The notes: generated by a model from the letters alone, not told the origin. Shown: positions 34,477 to 45,099, numbered from the stretch's first letter. The stretch: DNA of 64,000 bases from Kiloniella laminariae DSM 19542 (GCF_000374005.1 NZ_KB893138.1:1-64000); one strand, 5' to 3'. A program made the numbers and translations.

Positions 34477-36027
34477 CTATCCGTTTTGCAAACTGCGATA
34501 GAGTTCCGTGCCTTCCTTGGCATAGGTATTTGCATCACTCACTGCCCGGGAAATTGAATCCAGGCTGCTGTTAACTTCGCTGACAGCCGTGGCTGCAGAT
34601 TGCATGTTGACGGTGATTTCGCGGGTTGTTGCTGTCTGCTCCTCGACGGCTCCAGCAACCGCGGTCACACTTGATTCTACTGATCCGACGGCATTACGGA
34701 TACTTTTCAGGCCACCAACGACCGTTTCGCAGACATTCTGCATGTTGGAAATTTCCGAGGAAATTTGCTCTGTTGCCTGGGCAACTTGATTGGCCAGGGT
34801 TTTCACTTCCGAGGCGACAACAGCGAAGCCCTTTCCTGCTTCCCCTGCCCGGGCTGATTCGATTGTGGCATTCAGGGCCAGCAGATTGATTTGTCCGGCA
34901 ATTTCCTGAATAACAACGACCACGTTATTCATTGCTTGAGCGGCCGTGGTCAGCTGTTGTGTTGCCTGATCGGCGCTCGTTGTTTCTTGCATAGCCTTAT
35001 CGACATCCTGTTTGGATGCCCCCATGCTTCTTGCGATTTCATGGGCTGAAGATTCAAACTCTTCAGCAGCAGCAGCGACAGACTGTACAGTTTGCAGAGT
35101 TCGGTCCGAGGCTGAAACCGCGGTCGAGGACTGGGAGTTGGCGTCAGTAACTGACTTCAGAATTCTTTCGAGATTTTCATCAACCAGTTTGCCAACACGC
35201 AGGGCTTCCTGTCGGATACGAATTTGCTCTGTGATATCCGTGGCGTATTTAACCACCTTGAAAGGTTTACCGGAGGGGTCGAAAATCGGATTGTAGGAGG
35301 CCTGGATCCAGATTTCTTTTCCACCTTTTCCAAGGCGTTTATATTCTGCAGACTGATATTTTCCCTGGCGAAGATCTTCCCAGAATGTCTGATATTCGGG
35401 ACTCTTGGCCTCTCCAGGTTCGACAAACATGCTGTGATGTTTGCCCTGGATTTCGGAAAGACTATACCCGATTGCGCCGAGAAAATTGTCATTGGCATCA
35501 ATGATCGTGCCATCAAGATTAAAGGAGATAACCGCCTGGGATTTGTTGACCGCAGAGATTTGGCCTCTGTAGTCTGCATTTTGGAGCACCTGGGCTGTAA
35601 TATCCGTAGCATATTTGACAACAGAGGTAACTTTTCCGGTTCTTCCTACAATAGGATTGTACGATGCCTGGATCCAGACTTCCTTGCCACCTTTCCCGAT
35701 GCGTTTGTATTCAGCAGTCTGATATTTTCCCTGCCGGAGTTTATCCCAAAACGCCTGGTATTCTGGGCTTTTGACATCTTCAGGGGCAACAAACATACTG
35801 TGATGTTGGCCCTGAATTTCCTCAAGACGATACCCCATGGCCGCAAGAAAATTGCCATTGGCATTTATGATGGTACCGTCAGGTTTGAACTGGATTACAG
35901 CCTGCGACTTATCAAGAGCAGCAAGCATGGACTGCATTTCATTTTTGTTGAGTTTGTTCTTTCGGGGAGCTGCCAGCTCAGTGGTATTGGCAGCCGCATT
36001 CGACCGGGAAAAAAAAGTGTTTAACAT
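34477..36027 (-). CDS. Cytoplasmic chemoreceptor with tandem PAS domains
   Basis: 516 residues, no membrane helix. Two PAS domains in tandem (about 35-145 and 157-267) are nearly repeats of each other: [19 protein letters not shown] vs [19 protein letters not shown], and both contain [21 protein letters not shown]. The signalling domain (about 300-510) has the hairpin tip with [23 protein letters not shown] receptors of this type (Aer2/BdlA-like) sense redox, gas or cofactor ligands; the PAS repeats lack an obvious haem His marker. It signals to the CheA/CheW complex. It is convergent with the SnoaL gene and followed by an AT-rich 378-bp region holding its promoter. Confidence 0.92.
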   Translation of the reverse strand: MLNTFFSRSNAAANTTELAAPRKNKLNKNEMQSMLAALDKSQAVIQFKPDGTIINANGNFLAAMGYRLEEIQGQHHSMFVAPEDVKSPEYQAFWDKLRQGKYQTAEYKRIGKGGKEVWIQASYNPIVGRTGKVTSVVKYATDITAQVLQNADYRGQISAVNKSQAVISFNLDGTIIDANDNFLGAIGYSLSEIQGKHHSMFVEPGEAKSPEYQTFWEDLRQGKYQSAEYKRLGKGGKEIWIQASYNPIFDPSGKPFKVVKYATDITEQIRIRQEALRVGKLVDENLERILKSVTDANSQSSTAVSASDRTLQTVQSVAAAAEEFESSAHEIARSMGASKQDVDKAMQETTSADQATQQLTTAAQAMNNVVVVIQEIAGQINLLALNATIESARAGEAGKGFAVVASEVKTLANQVAQATEQISSEISNMQNVCETVVGGLKSIRNAVGSVESSVTAVAGAVEEQTATTREITVNMQSAATAVSEVNSSLDSISRAVSDANTYAKEGTELYRSLQNG

Positions 36028-36405
36028 CTGGAGCGCCCTTGTTCTTTGTTATTCTGTAGAAGGTTCTGATTTTATTCGCTGCTACGCTTAAAGTTATTCC
36101 ATTACAGTTTATCGAGCAGGGGCAGCTTTCTCGTCGGCTTATCCAGAGTATTTTACTCGGGTATTGTGCCATTATTTAGCCGTAATTACTCGATTTACAT
36201 CTCAAAATTACATACGATTATATGTTAGTTGTCCTAATTAAAGTTTAATAAAAATAATCTGAATAAAAAGGGGTGATTATTCAGTGTCAGATATAAAAAT
36301 ATTGAGTAAGCATTTTAATTAAAAGGATTTTTTTGATGTACTGATTCGTCTTGTAAACAGTTATGAAAAATAATTGAAGCGATTTTTTAAGAAAAATCTG
36401 GCTGC
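36028..36405. other. AT-rich intergenic region
   Basis: About 380 bp with low GC and no gene; it should contain the promoter of the leftward chemoreceptor gene and the 3' end of the LysR transcript. No clear terminator is visible. Confidence 0.4.
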
Positions 36406-37302
36406 TTATCTGTGGGGTGTACTTCTGTTATCCTTGCTCCGGGATAGCAGGAAGTCGATAAAGGCTCTGACCCGTTTTGGAACTTGTGAACGTGTCGGCA
36501 GAACAATATAAATCGGCAATTCTGGTATTCGATCAAGCTCGGGGAACAGCCCCCGGTGGTCCAGTTTTATGAGCTTGCCTGTCGCGACTTCTTTGAAACA
36601 AAGAGAGTCCGGTAAAAATGCTCCCAGTTTGCAATGATTGTTATCAGATTCAAGAAGCAGCATTTTTGTTAATTCGAAACTGCCGGTTACAATAGGAAGA
36701 TTTTTTGTGATCATCTGCTGGTGAGGAGGCAGAATTTTTGCTGGGTCTAGAACTCTGAAATTTTCAAGTTTTCCCGTCCGGAACAAGTCTTCCAGAGAAG
36801 GCAGACCATAGAGAGAGAGCGTTCCTGCTCCCAGTCGGCGGGCTGTCAATCCTGCCGATCCTGGGTGACGTCCACGAAGGGCGAGGTCAAAATTATCCGA
36901 AATAAAGTCTACGGTCTGATCACTGACCTCGACATAGATCTGCACTCCAGGGTGTTGGGTTGTGAAAACATCAAGTAATTGTGCCAGTTCCGGCTTGGGA
37001 TAATCAATTGGTACAGAGAGGCGGATCGGTCCGGTGAGTTTATTCTTTTGTGTAATATCTTCTTCTGCCTGTACCAATGCCTCGAGGGCATCTTCGCAGG
37101 AACTGAAATAGCTTTGGCCTTCGTTGGTCAGGGAAACCTGTCTTGTCGTTCTATGAAACAGGCGCACGGCAAGCCGCTCTTCAAGGGCCTTGATTCTTGC
37201 TGTTACAGTGGAACGGGGAAGAGATAACCGTCGCGCGGCCTGGGCAAAGCTGTTGCAACGAGCAACTTCGATGAAGGTTTGGATCTGTGTCAGATTTGCC
37301 AT
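36406..37302 (-). CDS. LysR family transcriptional regulator
   Basis: 298 residues. The N-terminal winged helix-turn-helix (TQIQTFIEVARCNSFAQAAR, then LSLPRSTVTARIKALEERL) is followed by the linker helix and a periplasmic-binding-like co-inducer domain. The LFHRTTRQVSLTNEG wing is typical of the CrgA/DmlR-like subgroup. It is divergent from the Tat-exported metallo-hydrolase gene with about 100 bp between starts, so it is a good candidate to regulate that gene. Co-inducer unknown. Confidence 0.93.
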   Translation of the reverse strand: MANLTQIQTFIEVARCNSFAQAARRLSLPRSTVTARIKALEERLAVRLFHRTTRQVSLTNEGQSYFSSCEDALEALVQAEEDITQKNKLTGPIRLSVPIDYPKPELAQLLDVFTTQHPGVQIYVEVSDQTVDFISDNFDLALRGRHPGSAGLTARRLGAGTLSLYGLPSLEDLFRTGKLENFRVLDPAKILPPHQQMITKNLPIVTGSFELTKMLLLESDNNHCKLGAFLPDSLCFKEVATGKLIKLDHRGLFPELDRIPELPIYIVLPTRSQVPKRVRAFIDFLLSRSKDNRSTPHR

Positions 37303-37400
37303 TGGCTGAATATATCAGTTAATAAGTTCAATATAATATGTCTATTTCTGACAATTCTCATCTTTATAGTACTCCTGTACCCACAACAACAGGAGGTTTC

Positions 37401-38315
37401 ATGCAACGTCGGGAATTTTTTAAGGCGACAGTCGGGGGCACTGTCGCTTCGCTGTCTTTGCCGTTAACCAGCAGTTCGGCAAGGGCATCCGGGCCTGAAT
37501 TACCTGAACTGAATATATGCTGGTTGGGTGGAGCAACGATGTTGATCTGTTTTGACGGTCTGTCGCTCCTGAGTGACCCTGCGTTCGGAGAAGGGCGCGA
37601 AGCCTTTCGGATGGGAGATCCCAATGAAATGTTTGATCTTGCCCGGGGTCCCAATATCAAAAATCACCCGCGCAAAAGCCCTTTCCCGGGGATAGATCTG
37701 GCTCGGGTTGATCAGCTTCTGATCAGCCATCTGCATGAAGACCATTTTGATCAGAAAGCCGAGGTTATGTTAGATCGTGGTCTCCCGGTGATTGCTCCGG
37801 TGGCGGATACCCCGGCCCTTGAAGAAAAAGGGTTTTCTTCTGTGCGCTCATTGGGGTGGGGAGAAAGCGTGGTTCTGCCAAGTAAAAACGGTGAAATTGT
37901 GGTCACAGGCATTCCTGCGGAACATTCAGAGAATCAGGAAATCGCTGCAATCCTGGGACAGGGAAATGGTTACTGGTTCGAATTCAGATCGGGGGAATGG
38001 CGCAAGAGCCTTTATTGGACCGGAGACAGCTTTGCCACAGAAACGGTGAAGACAGCGCTGAACACGCTGGGTTCTCCTGATATTCTTGTGCCCCATCTCG
38101 GAGCGGTTGGCACGACAGGTTCCCTGGGGCAAATCAGTATGGGGGCAGAAAATTTACGAGAGATGATTGATCTGCTCAAACCCGGAAAAATCCTGCCGAT
38201 CCATCATTCTTCTTATGAACTCTATCTGGAGCCGATCTGGAAAGTGGCCGAAGCCTGCAACGATCTGCAGGGGCTAGACCTGGTCTCGGAAGGGACCTGG
38301 GTGAAATATGTCTGA
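37401..38315 (+). CDS. Tat-exported MBL-fold metallo-hydrolase
   Basis: 304 residues from ATG 37401, preceded by AGGAGG. The frame opening at 37338 is too early. A twin-arginine signal (QRREFFKATVGG) predicts folded export to the periplasm. The metallo-beta-lactamase fold shows SHLHEDHFD (H-x-H-x-D-H, metal ligands), IPAEHSENQ, WTGDSF with the bridging Asp, and HLGAVG/PIHHSSYE. It resembles UlaG/YcbL-like hydrolases. The exact substrate (lactone, phosphodiester or other) is unknown. The divergent LysR gene likely controls it. A perfect 17-bp hairpin follows. Confidence 0.88.
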   Translation: MQRREFFKATVGGTVASLSLPLTSSSARASGPELPELNICWLGGATMLICFDGLSLLSDPAFGEGREAFRMGDPNEMFDLARGPNIKNHPRKSPFPGIDLARVDQLLISHLHEDHFDQKAEVMLDRGLPVIAPVADTPALEEKGFSSVRSLGWGESVVLPSKNGEIVVTGIPAEHSENQEIAAILGQGNGYWFEFRSGEWRKSLYWTGDSFATETVKTALNTLGSPDILVPHLGAVGTTGSLGQISMGAENLREMIDLLKPGKILPIHHSSYELYLEPIWKVAEACNDLQGLDLVSEGTWVKYV

Positions 38316-38347
38316 CATTTTCTTGTCGGATGGGGTTTTGTTCTAAC

Positions 38348-38387
38348 ATAAAGCGGGGCCTGTCATTTAGGACAGGCCCCGCTTTAT
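38348..38387. terminator. Bidirectional terminator between convergent genes
   Basis: A 17-bp perfect stem with arms ATAAAGCGGGGCCTGTC and its complement, loop ATTTAG, A-rich before and T-rich after. It serves the metallo-hydrolase gene and the leftward solute-binding protein gene. Confidence 0.92.
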
Positions 38388-38410
38388 TCGCTTTACACTA
38401 CCAAGCTGGT

Positions 38411-39964
38411 TTACTCTTCGAGCCAGACCACTTCGGCAGCACGGTCACCACTGAGGTAACCGGTCTTGCGGGGTTCGTAGCCTTTGACGCTGCTCAGGCC
38501 CGCGTCGATGAAGTCGACAAACATCGGGATCATTGCCCCGCCGTCGTCACTGACCATCATCTGCAGATCGTGATACATGCCGCGACGTTTGGTGTCGTCC
38601 AGTTCGCTCCGTGCAGCGACAAGCAGCTGGTCGAACTGTTCGTTTTTCCAGTAGGTATCGTTCCACTCGGCTTGTGAGTGATAGGCAACGGACAACATCA
38701 GATCAGCTGTTGGACGGCCGGACCAGTAGGAAACAGCAAAAGGTTTTTTCATCCAGACGTTGGACCAGTAGCCATCAGCAGGCTCACGCGCAACATCGAC
38801 AGTGATGCCCGCCTTTGCCGCAGATTCCTTGAGCAATACTGCAGAATCAACCGCGCCAGAGAAAGCTGCTTCAGAAGTGTGCAGGGTCAGGGCCTGACCG
38901 TCCATCCCGGCTTTCTTGAAGTGGAAGGCCGCCTTGTCAGGATCATAGGCACGCTGTGGCAGATCGGCAGCGTGGAAGAAGTCACTCTGCGGGATCGGGT
39001 GATCGTTACCAACAGTACCGTAACCACGCAGAACTGTCTTGACCATCTGTTCACGATCAACCGCATATTTCACGGCCAGACGCAGGTCCAGATTGCTATA
39101 AGGCTCGGCGCTGGTGTTCATCAGGAATGGATAGTGCTGACCACCTTTGGTGAGGAGCAGCTGCAGTTCCTTGTTGCGTTTCAGCAGGCCAACAGTTTTT
39201 GGATCAATTTTGTTGATCAGGTGAACCTGTTTGGTCAGCAGCGCGGAAATACGGGCCTGAACGTCGTTGATGACAAGCATTTCAACAGCGTCAACGTGGG
39301 CGCGGCCTTCTTTCCAGTAATTCGGGTTTTTGCGTACCCGGGAACTGGTGCCGGGAATAAACTCTTCAAGAATGAACGGGCCTGTACCGATACCTTCATC
39401 CCAGTTGGTTGTTCCAGCCGGGGCGATCATGAAGTGATAGTCAGAGAGCAGGAACGGCAGATCGGCGTTGCCATCATGCAGTTTGATCATGATTTCATGG
39501 GAGCCGGTTTTGACGATGTCGGCCATCTGGTCGCCATAGGTTTTGGCGCCGGATTCAGATTTTTCACCACGGTGATGATTGAGAGAGAAGATCACATCAT
39601 CCGCATCAAGGGTTTTGCCGTTGTGGAATTCAACACCCTGGCGGATCTTGAAAGTCCATTCCTTGGCATCGGGGTTGGCTGACCAGCTTTCGGCCAGCTC
39701 AGGAATGGCAGCGCCGTGGGTGTCGACTTCAACCAGCAGGTTGCGAAGCTGATAGCCCAGAGTGACAGGGAAGTGGTCGGTAAACTTTGCTGGATCCAGT
39801 GTATCGGAGGAGGCACCGCCAGCAAGACCCATCCGCAGGGTGCCACCTTTTTTCGGTGTTTCAGCCTTGGCAGCTGTTGGCAGCAGCAGTCCGGCCGCGC
39901 CAAGGGCAGCTGCGCCCTTAAGGGCTGAGCGACGGCTCAGCTCAAAAGTGTTGATTTCTTTCAT
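38411..39964 (-). CDS. ABC transporter substrate-binding protein family 5 (peptide/nickel type), orphan
   Basis: 517 residues. The N-terminus SRRSALKGAAALG is a Tat-type signal, so it is exported folded. The chain shows the cluster C binding protein layout: GGTLRMGLAGG at the start, TLDPAKF, LAESWS..KEWTFKIRQGVEFHNG (domain I), GTGPFILEEFIPG, and late DDTKRRGMYHDLQMMVSDDG. It would bind peptides, opines or other small molecules. Permease and ATPase genes are missing around it. GGAGATA precedes the ATG. It is divergent from the endonuclease-family gene. Confidence 0.9.
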   Translation of the reverse strand: MKEINTFELSRRSALKGAAALGAAGLLLPTAAKAETPKKGGTLRMGLAGGASSDTLDPAKFTDHFPVTLGYQLRNLLVEVDTHGAAIPELAESWSANPDAKEWTFKIRQGVEFHNGKTLDADDVIFSLNHHRGEKSESGAKTYGDQMADIVKTGSHEIMIKLHDGNADLPFLLSDYHFMIAPAGTTNWDEGIGTGPFILEEFIPGTSSRVRKNPNYWKEGRAHVDAVEMLVINDVQARISALLTKQVHLINKIDPKTVGLLKRNKELQLLLTKGGQHYPFLMNTSAEPYSNLDLRLAVKYAVDREQMVKTVLRGYGTVGNDHPIPQSDFFHAADLPQRAYDPDKAAFHFKKAGMDGQALTLHTSEAAFSGAVDSAVLLKESAAKAGITVDVAREPADGYWSNVWMKKPFAVSYWSGRPTADLMLSVAYHSQAEWNDTYWKNEQFDQLLVAARSELDDTKRRGMYHDLQMMVSDDGGAMIPMFVDFIDAGLSSVKGYEPRKTGYLSGDRAAEVVWLEE

Positions 39965-40208
39965 TGGGTATCTCCAGTTAATGCACGTAGTCGCTCATTA
40001 TTGGGGTAATCATTCTGAAAAGTTGTCCTTGAAAGCCACAAAGATGCACTTAATCGCCGCCACGGGTGACATTGGCGGAAATGCTTGTCTGCAGAGGCAA
40101 AAAATACTGGACTGTAATCAAAAAATAACAATTTATTTCAAGCAGATGATCGGTAAGACTAGAGAGAGGAAAAGCCGGGAAGGCAGACTTTATTCAGGGA
40201 AATAAAAT

Positions 40209-41087
40209 ATGAAACTCGTCAGCTACAATATCCAGTACGGTACTGGGCAGGATGGTGTTTACAATCTTGACAGGATTATTGCCAGTCTGGTCGGGGCCGA
40301 TATCATTATGCTGCAGGAGGTCGAGCGTCACTGGGAGCGTACGAACCATGATGATCAGGTCAGTCGCATCGCGGCGGCCTTTCCGGATTATTATTCGGCA
40401 TTTGGCGGCTATTGTGATCTGGATGGCAGTTTCCGGGATGAAACCGGCAAGCTGGTTCAAAGGCGTCGCCAGCATGGCACCATGATTTTGTCGCGCGTGC
40501 CGCTTTTGTCTCTAAGAACATTTCTGTTGCCGGGAACGGCGGTTGTTTCGCCACAATTCAGTCTGCAACGCGGCTTGCAGGAAGCCCTGGTTGAATGGGA
40601 GGGACGCCGGATACGGCTGTATAATACCCATCTCAATCATATCTGTCCTGAACTGCAGGCGCCGCAGATCGAAAGGGTGATGGAGATCATCAATGATGCA
40701 CCCGCCAGCGGCCTGGCCTGGAGCGGGGGGGATCCCAAAAACGGCAACTGGGGTGTGGGAGGCGAACTGGCTGTCCCTGAAGATGTGATTCTGACCGGTG
40801 ATATGAACCTGTGTCATTTTGATCCTGGCTATAGCGATTTTGTTGGTCCCAAAAGCCGCTGGTATGGCCGGGTTGGTACCCGGCGTCACCTGATGGACAG
40901 CTGGACTCTTACGGGACATACAGAAGAAGAGGGAGACAGCTGTCCCCCTTATGGCCGACTGGATTACTGCTTTGTTTCACCAAGCTTGAGCAAGGCCGTT
41001 ACAGCGAGCAAAATTGATACAGAAAACAAGTCTTCGGATCATTATCCCTATTGGGTCGATTTTGATTTCACGAAACTTGGTGCCTGA
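40209..41087 (+). CDS. Endonuclease/exonuclease/phosphatase family protein
   Basis: 292 residues, single EEP domain without signal peptide. Motifs in order: KLVSYNIQYG (metal-site Asn), MLQEVERHW (catalytic Glu), YNTHLNH, ILTGDMNLCHFDPG (catalytic Asp/Asn), and the terminal SSDHYPYWVDF with the catalytic Asp-His. Family members hydrolyse phosphodiesters in nucleic acids, lipids or nucleotides, so the substrate is open. A ribosome site CAGGGAAAT precedes ATG 40209. A hairpin with GATAAAGCCCAGAG arms follows. Confidence 0.87.
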   Translation: MKLVSYNIQYGTGQDGVYNLDRIIASLVGADIIMLQEVERHWERTNHDDQVSRIAAAFPDYYSAFGGYCDLDGSFRDETGKLVQRRRQHGTMILSRVPLLSLRTFLLPGTAVVSPQFSLQRGLQEALVEWEGRRIRLYNTHLNHICPELQAPQIERVMEIINDAPASGLAWSGGDPKNGNWGVGGELAVPEDVILTGDMNLCHFDPGYSDFVGPKSRWYGRVGTRRHLMDSWTLTGHTEEEGDSCPPYGRLDYCFVSPSLSKAVTASKIDTENKSSDHYPYWVDFDFTKLGA

Positions 41088-41130
41088 AAATTGTATGAAT
41101 AAATATGATGGTCGTAAAACCAGCGAAATA

Positions 41131-41169
41131 GATAAAGCCCAGAGAAACACGAGCCCTCTGGGCTTTATC
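41131..41169. terminator. Bidirectional terminator
   Basis: Stem GATAAAGCCCAGAG with CTCTGGGCTTTATC around an 11-base loop, between the endonuclease-family gene and the convergent chemoreceptor gene. Confidence 0.88.
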
Positions 41170-41191
41170 TGGTTCGATATTGAAAGGCTGG

Positions 41192-43294
41192 TCAGGAGGC
41201 CCTGATCTGGCTCATAAAGGCTTCGACCTGACGGGTCAGGTTGCCTGCATCTTCCTGGAGAGTCTGGGCTGCTGCCAAAACATTTCGGGATTCTGTTCCT
41301 GCCTTTTCGGTGTTGCTGTTTACCTGTGTAATGCTTCGGGATACTTCACCAGTTCCAGCTGCCGCTTCCTGAACGTTACGTGAAATTTCCTGGGTTGCTG
41401 CTCCCTGTTCTTCCATGGCAGAGGCGATAATGGTTGAAATTTCGCTGATTTGTGAAATGGTTTTGGAAATCCCGGCAATCGCCTGGGCTGAGCTTTCAGT
41501 TTCATTCTGAATTCCAGATATCTGGTTGGTGATTTCTTCGGTTGCCTTGGCTGTCTGGTTGGCCAGAGACTTGACTTCCGATGCCACAACGGCAAAACCC
41601 TTGCCAGCATCACCTGCCCGAGCAGCTTCAATTGTTGCATTGAGTGCAAGAAGATTTGTCTGTTCGGCGATATCACTGATCAACTTGATAACATCACCGA
41701 TCCGGGTTGCGGAGCCCGACAGTCCCTGGACCATCGTATTGGCGCGGTCAGCTTCTTGTACCGCATCCTGGGATACTGCGACAGCGCGGGTCACCTGAGC
41801 ATTGATTTCACCAATAGAAGCGGTCAGCTCTTCCGTTGCGCTTGCGACGGTTGCCACATTGGCAGATGCTTCTTCTGTTGCTGCAGAAACCACAGTGGTT
41901 TGTCGAGAGACATCATCGGTAACACCCGACATGCTTTCAGCCGAGACCAGCAATTGCCCTGCCGAGCTTGATACATTGCTGACAACGCTCTGAACCTGAT
42001 CTTCAAACTGGTCAGCTATTCTCAGGAGTGTTGCCCGGCGGTCCTGCTCTGACTTTCGATCATTCTCGACCTGTTGTTCCTGTAACTGGCGGACCTCGAT
42101 AAGTTTGTTGCGGAAGTGTTCAAGAGCCCTGGCGAGGACGCCAATCTCGTCGTTCCGCTGCTGCCCATCAATTTCGACGTTGGTGTCGTCCCGCGAAAGA
42201 ATTTCGATGACACCGGTAATATTTTTCAGAGGACGGCTCATGAGAACCGTGATCAGAGCTGCAATGATGAGGGCCATCAGAAGGGTGAGGACCAGGGCGG
42301 CAATAATCATGTTATTGCGAACAGAAGTGGCCCCGGCCTGTACCTTGTCGAGGGGAAGAATGGCTGCGATAGACCAGGGCGTGGTCGACGCCCCGATGGT
42401 TACGGGGACCAGGACATAAAGAGCATCCTTTCCAAGTTCATCGGAATGCGCAATCCAGCTGTGGCTTTCGCCTTTGGTAATACGGGCTTTTTGGTCGGCA
42501 AAAACAGGCGAGCTTTCTTCGACGGGTTTACCAATCGCAGCTTTATCCGGGTAGGCAGCCCACACACCATTGTTCGTGATCAGCGTAACGATACCTTCAT
42601 CGTAAGGTTTGATGACAGCAATACGATCCTGGACTTCACTGAGGTTAAAGTCGATGCCTACGGTGCCAATAAATTTGCCGTTTTCGATAAGCGGCACAAC
42701 CACTGAAGTCGCCAGAAATGTTTCGGTGCCACTGTCTTTTGCCAGATCCATGGAATAGGGCTCGGTGATCACCTCCGTCATGGCCTTACGGGGGCCATCG
42801 TACCAGTCCGCTGTCTCTCCTTTATCTATGTTCAATCCCCGGACACCAAGATCTGTGGCATTTTTAAGAAACCAGAGATCGATAAAGCGGCCACTGGCGT
42901 TACTTTCGGGGGTATTGGCAAAATCACTGTCCCTGCCATCCAGGGCATTGGCGTCCCACCCACTCCAGACGGCAGCAAATTTGGGGTTGTTCAGGGTGAT
43001 GCCCTTGAGAGCTTCACGGTAAACCTGACGATCCGTAATTCCGGCGTGTCGAAAGGCGAGATAAGATTCTGCCAAGGTGCGGCTGGCCGTCATGGCGACA
43101 TCGATATCGGCCTTTACCTCGTTTCCGATACGACCAGCAAGTTCCTGCCCATGCTTCTGGGCGACATCAAGGATAGCTGTCTGACTTTCCTTCACAACAA
43201 AGGCTGTTGTTGCTGCAAGGCCGATAACCAGTGTTGCAACAACGGACAATAGTATCTTGGCGGTGAGGGAGAAACTTTTCTTTTGGGTACTCAT
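41192..43294 (-). CDS. Transmembrane chemoreceptor with double Cache sensor
   Basis: 700 residues. A membrane helix at about 12-34, a periplasmic dCache_1-type domain (about 38-330), a second helix around 335-357, HAMP ([19 protein letters not shown]) and a long MA signalling domain ([20 protein letters not shown] at the tip). In the sensor, [20 protein letters not shown] corresponds to the region that contacts ligand; it partly resembles the amino-acid-binding dCache motif. The ligand is unknown. It is divergent from the taurine:pyruvate aminotransferase gene (359 bp between starts), hinting at sensing amines or sulfonates. It signals through CheA/CheW. Confidence 0.93.
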   Translation of the reverse strand: MSTQKKSFSLTAKILLSVVATLVIGLAATTAFVVKESQTAILDVAQKHGQELAGRIGNEVKADIDVAMTASRTLAESYLAFRHAGITDRQVYREALKGITLNNPKFAAVWSGWDANALDGRDSDFANTPESNASGRFIDLWFLKNATDLGVRGLNIDKGETADWYDGPRKAMTEVITEPYSMDLAKDSGTETFLATSVVVPLIENGKFIGTVGIDFNLSEVQDRIAVIKPYDEGIVTLITNNGVWAAYPDKAAIGKPVEESSPVFADQKARITKGESHSWIAHSDELGKDALYVLVPVTIGASTTPWSIAAILPLDKVQAGATSVRNNMIIAALVLTLLMALIIAALITVLMSRPLKNITGVIEILSRDDTNVEIDGQQRNDEIGVLARALEHFRNKLIEVRQLQEQQVENDRKSEQDRRATLLRIADQFEDQVQSVVSNVSSSAGQLLVSAESMSGVTDDVSRQTTVVSAATEEASANVATVASATEELTASIGEINAQVTRAVAVSQDAVQEADRANTMVQGLSGSATRIGDVIKLISDIAEQTNLLALNATIEAARAGDAGKGFAVVASEVKSLANQTAKATEEITNQISGIQNETESSAQAIAGISKTISQISEISTIIASAMEEQGAATQEISRNVQEAAAGTGEVSRSITQVNSNTEKAGTESRNVLAAAQTLQEDAGNLTRQVEAFMSQIRAS

Positions 43295-43653
43295 CTCATA
43301 AGGCCTGTTCTAATGTTGATTATGCTATTCCCGTCTGTTGCAATCACTGTTTTTTTTATATGAGTGGAAGCACAGACACTATATTATCAAAGCACAAGCA
43401 TTCTATTCGCCAGGGTATTAACACTGCTTTAAAACGGGAAGTGGCGTTATCAATTTAGTGAAACTGGAGCTATCGGTTTTTCCAGAGTGTGTGGGAGAAT
43501 TTTGATAACGGGAAAGCGGTGATTCGCGCGACAGGCTTACTTTCTCTTTTTGTTGTCATCGTTTGTCTGGCCCATCTGATTGTTCCCAATGCCCGGTGTT
43601 GGGACCGTCTTGGAAATGGTGTCAGGTACAAACCTGCAGTAGTGGATTGAAAT
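43295..43653. other. Divergent promoter region, chemoreceptor and tpa
   Basis: About 360 bp without a gene. It must hold both promoters. I see no clear operator pair. Confidence 0.4.
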
Positions 43654-45039
43654 ATGACTTTATCTGAACAGACGAACGATTTTAGCGAAGTTATCGAAAA
43701 CGATCGCGCCCATGTGTGGCACCATCTCAGCCAGCATAAAAAGTATGAAACCGTTGACCCGATGATCATGATCGAGGGCAAGGGGATTCATGTCTGGGAT
43801 GCCAAGGGCAACAAGTATCTTGATGCTGTATCCGGGGGCGTCTGGACGGTGAATGTGGGCTATGGCCGCGAGACCATTGCCAATGCCGTGCGCGACCAGC
43901 TGGTCAAGCTGAACTACTTTGCCCAGTCGGCAGGATCTATTCCGGGGTCGCAGTTTTCGAAAAAGCTGATCGAGAAAATGCCGGGTATGAGCCGGGTTTA
44001 TTTCTCCAACTCCGGCTCTGAAGCCAATGAAAAGGCTTATAAAATCGTCCGCCAGATCGCTCATAACAAATATGGCGGCAAGAAACACAAGATCCTCTAT
44101 CGCGATCGCGATTATCACGGCACCACCATTACCGCGCTGAGCTCTTCCGGCCAGGCGCAGCGCAAGGACCAGTACGGTCCCTTTACCCCCGGTTTTGTCG
44201 AGGTGCCCCACTGTTGCGAATATCGCTCTCAGTACGGTGAGTGTGATGACTATGGTATCAAGGCGGCGCTGGCGATCGAAGAAGTGATCTTGCGTGAAGG
44301 GCCCGATACGGTTGGCGCCATTGTGCTGGAGCCTGTAACAGCCGGGGGTGGTGTGATTACCCCACCGGAAGGCTATTGGCAGAAGGTCCAGGAAATCTGC
44401 AAAAAATATGACATCCTTCTACACATCGACGAGGTCGTCTGTGGTCTGGGTCGGACGGGTAAATGGTTCGGCTATCAGCACTATGATATCAAGCCGGACA
44501 TCGTGACCATGGCCAAAGGTGTTGCCTCTGGCTACGCGGCCATTTCCTGTACCGTGACCACCGAAGAGGTGTTCAAGGAGTTCAAGAGCAATCCTGACGA
44601 TCCCATGAGCTATTTCCGCGACATCTCGACCTTTGGCGGCTGTACTGCCGGTCCAGCTGCGGCGCTGGAAAACATGAAGATTATCGAAGAGGAAAACCTG
44701 CTCGATAACGTGACAAAGATGGGTGCCTATCTGATGGATCGCCTGCATGGCCTGAAGGACAAGCACCAGATCGTCGGCGATGTCCGCGGCAAAGGTCTGT
44801 TCTGTGGTCTGGAGCTTGTGACGGATCGTAAAACCAAGGAGCCGGTTCACGAAAGTGTGGCCCAGGCTGTGGTGGCAGACTGTTTTGCCCAGGGTGTGAT
44901 CATTGGTGCAACCAACCGGAGCCTGCATGGGCACAACAACACCCTTTGCCTCAGCCCGGCCCTGATTTGTACCAAAGCACATCTTGATGAAATCGTCGGA
45001 GCGATTGACAAGGCCCTGACCAAGGTTACCGCCGGGTAA
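43654..45039 (+). CDS. tpa: Taurine:pyruvate aminotransferase
   Basis: Transfers the amino group of taurine to pyruvate, giving sulfoacetaldehyde and alanine. It has 461 residues, class III PLP-dependent aminotransferase. The N-terminal VWHHLSQHK, the segment LDAVSGGVWTVNVGYGRETI, SGSEANEKAYKIVRQIAH, IHIDEV-like (LLHIDEVVCGLGRTGKWFGY), the PLP lysine in MAKGVASGY (Lys288), and FRDISTFGGCTAGPAAALEN all follow the Tpa pattern closely. Neither xsc nor a taurine transporter is in the window. An alternative omega-amino-acid specificity cannot be excluded. It is followed by a terminator. Confidence 0.85.
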   Translation: MTLSEQTNDFSEVIENDRAHVWHHLSQHKKYETVDPMIMIEGKGIHVWDAKGNKYLDAVSGGVWTVNVGYGRETIANAVRDQLVKLNYFAQSAGSIPGSQFSKKLIEKMPGMSRVYFSNSGSEANEKAYKIVRQIAHNKYGGKKHKILYRDRDYHGTTITALSSSGQAQRKDQYGPFTPGFVEVPHCCEYRSQYGECDDYGIKAALAIEEVILREGPDTVGAIVLEPVTAGGGVITPPEGYWQKVQEICKKYDILLHIDEVVCGLGRTGKWFGYQHYDIKPDIVTMAKGVASGYAAISCTVTTEEVFKEFKSNPDDPMSYFRDISTFGGCTAGPAAALENMKIIEEENLLDNVTKMGAYLMDRLHGLKDKHQIVGDVRGKGLFCGLELVTDRKTKEPVHESVAQAVVADCFAQGVIIGATNRSLHGHNNTLCLSPALICTKAHLDEIVGAIDKALTKVTAG

Positions 45040-45062
45040 TCTGTTTCGCGGGCAGTGCGAAC

Positions 45063-45099
45063 AAAGCAGGCTGTCTTCGGGCAGTCTGCTTTTATTTTG
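45063..45099 (+). terminator. Terminator after tpa
   Basis: AAAGCAG (45063-45069) pairs with CTGCTTT (45086-45092), with further CTG/CAG pairing and a TTCG-containing loop, followed by TATTTTG. Confidence 0.8.

Noticed and set aside
38678-39682. 334-codon plus-strand frame
   Set aside because: It is antisense to the family 5 binding protein gene.
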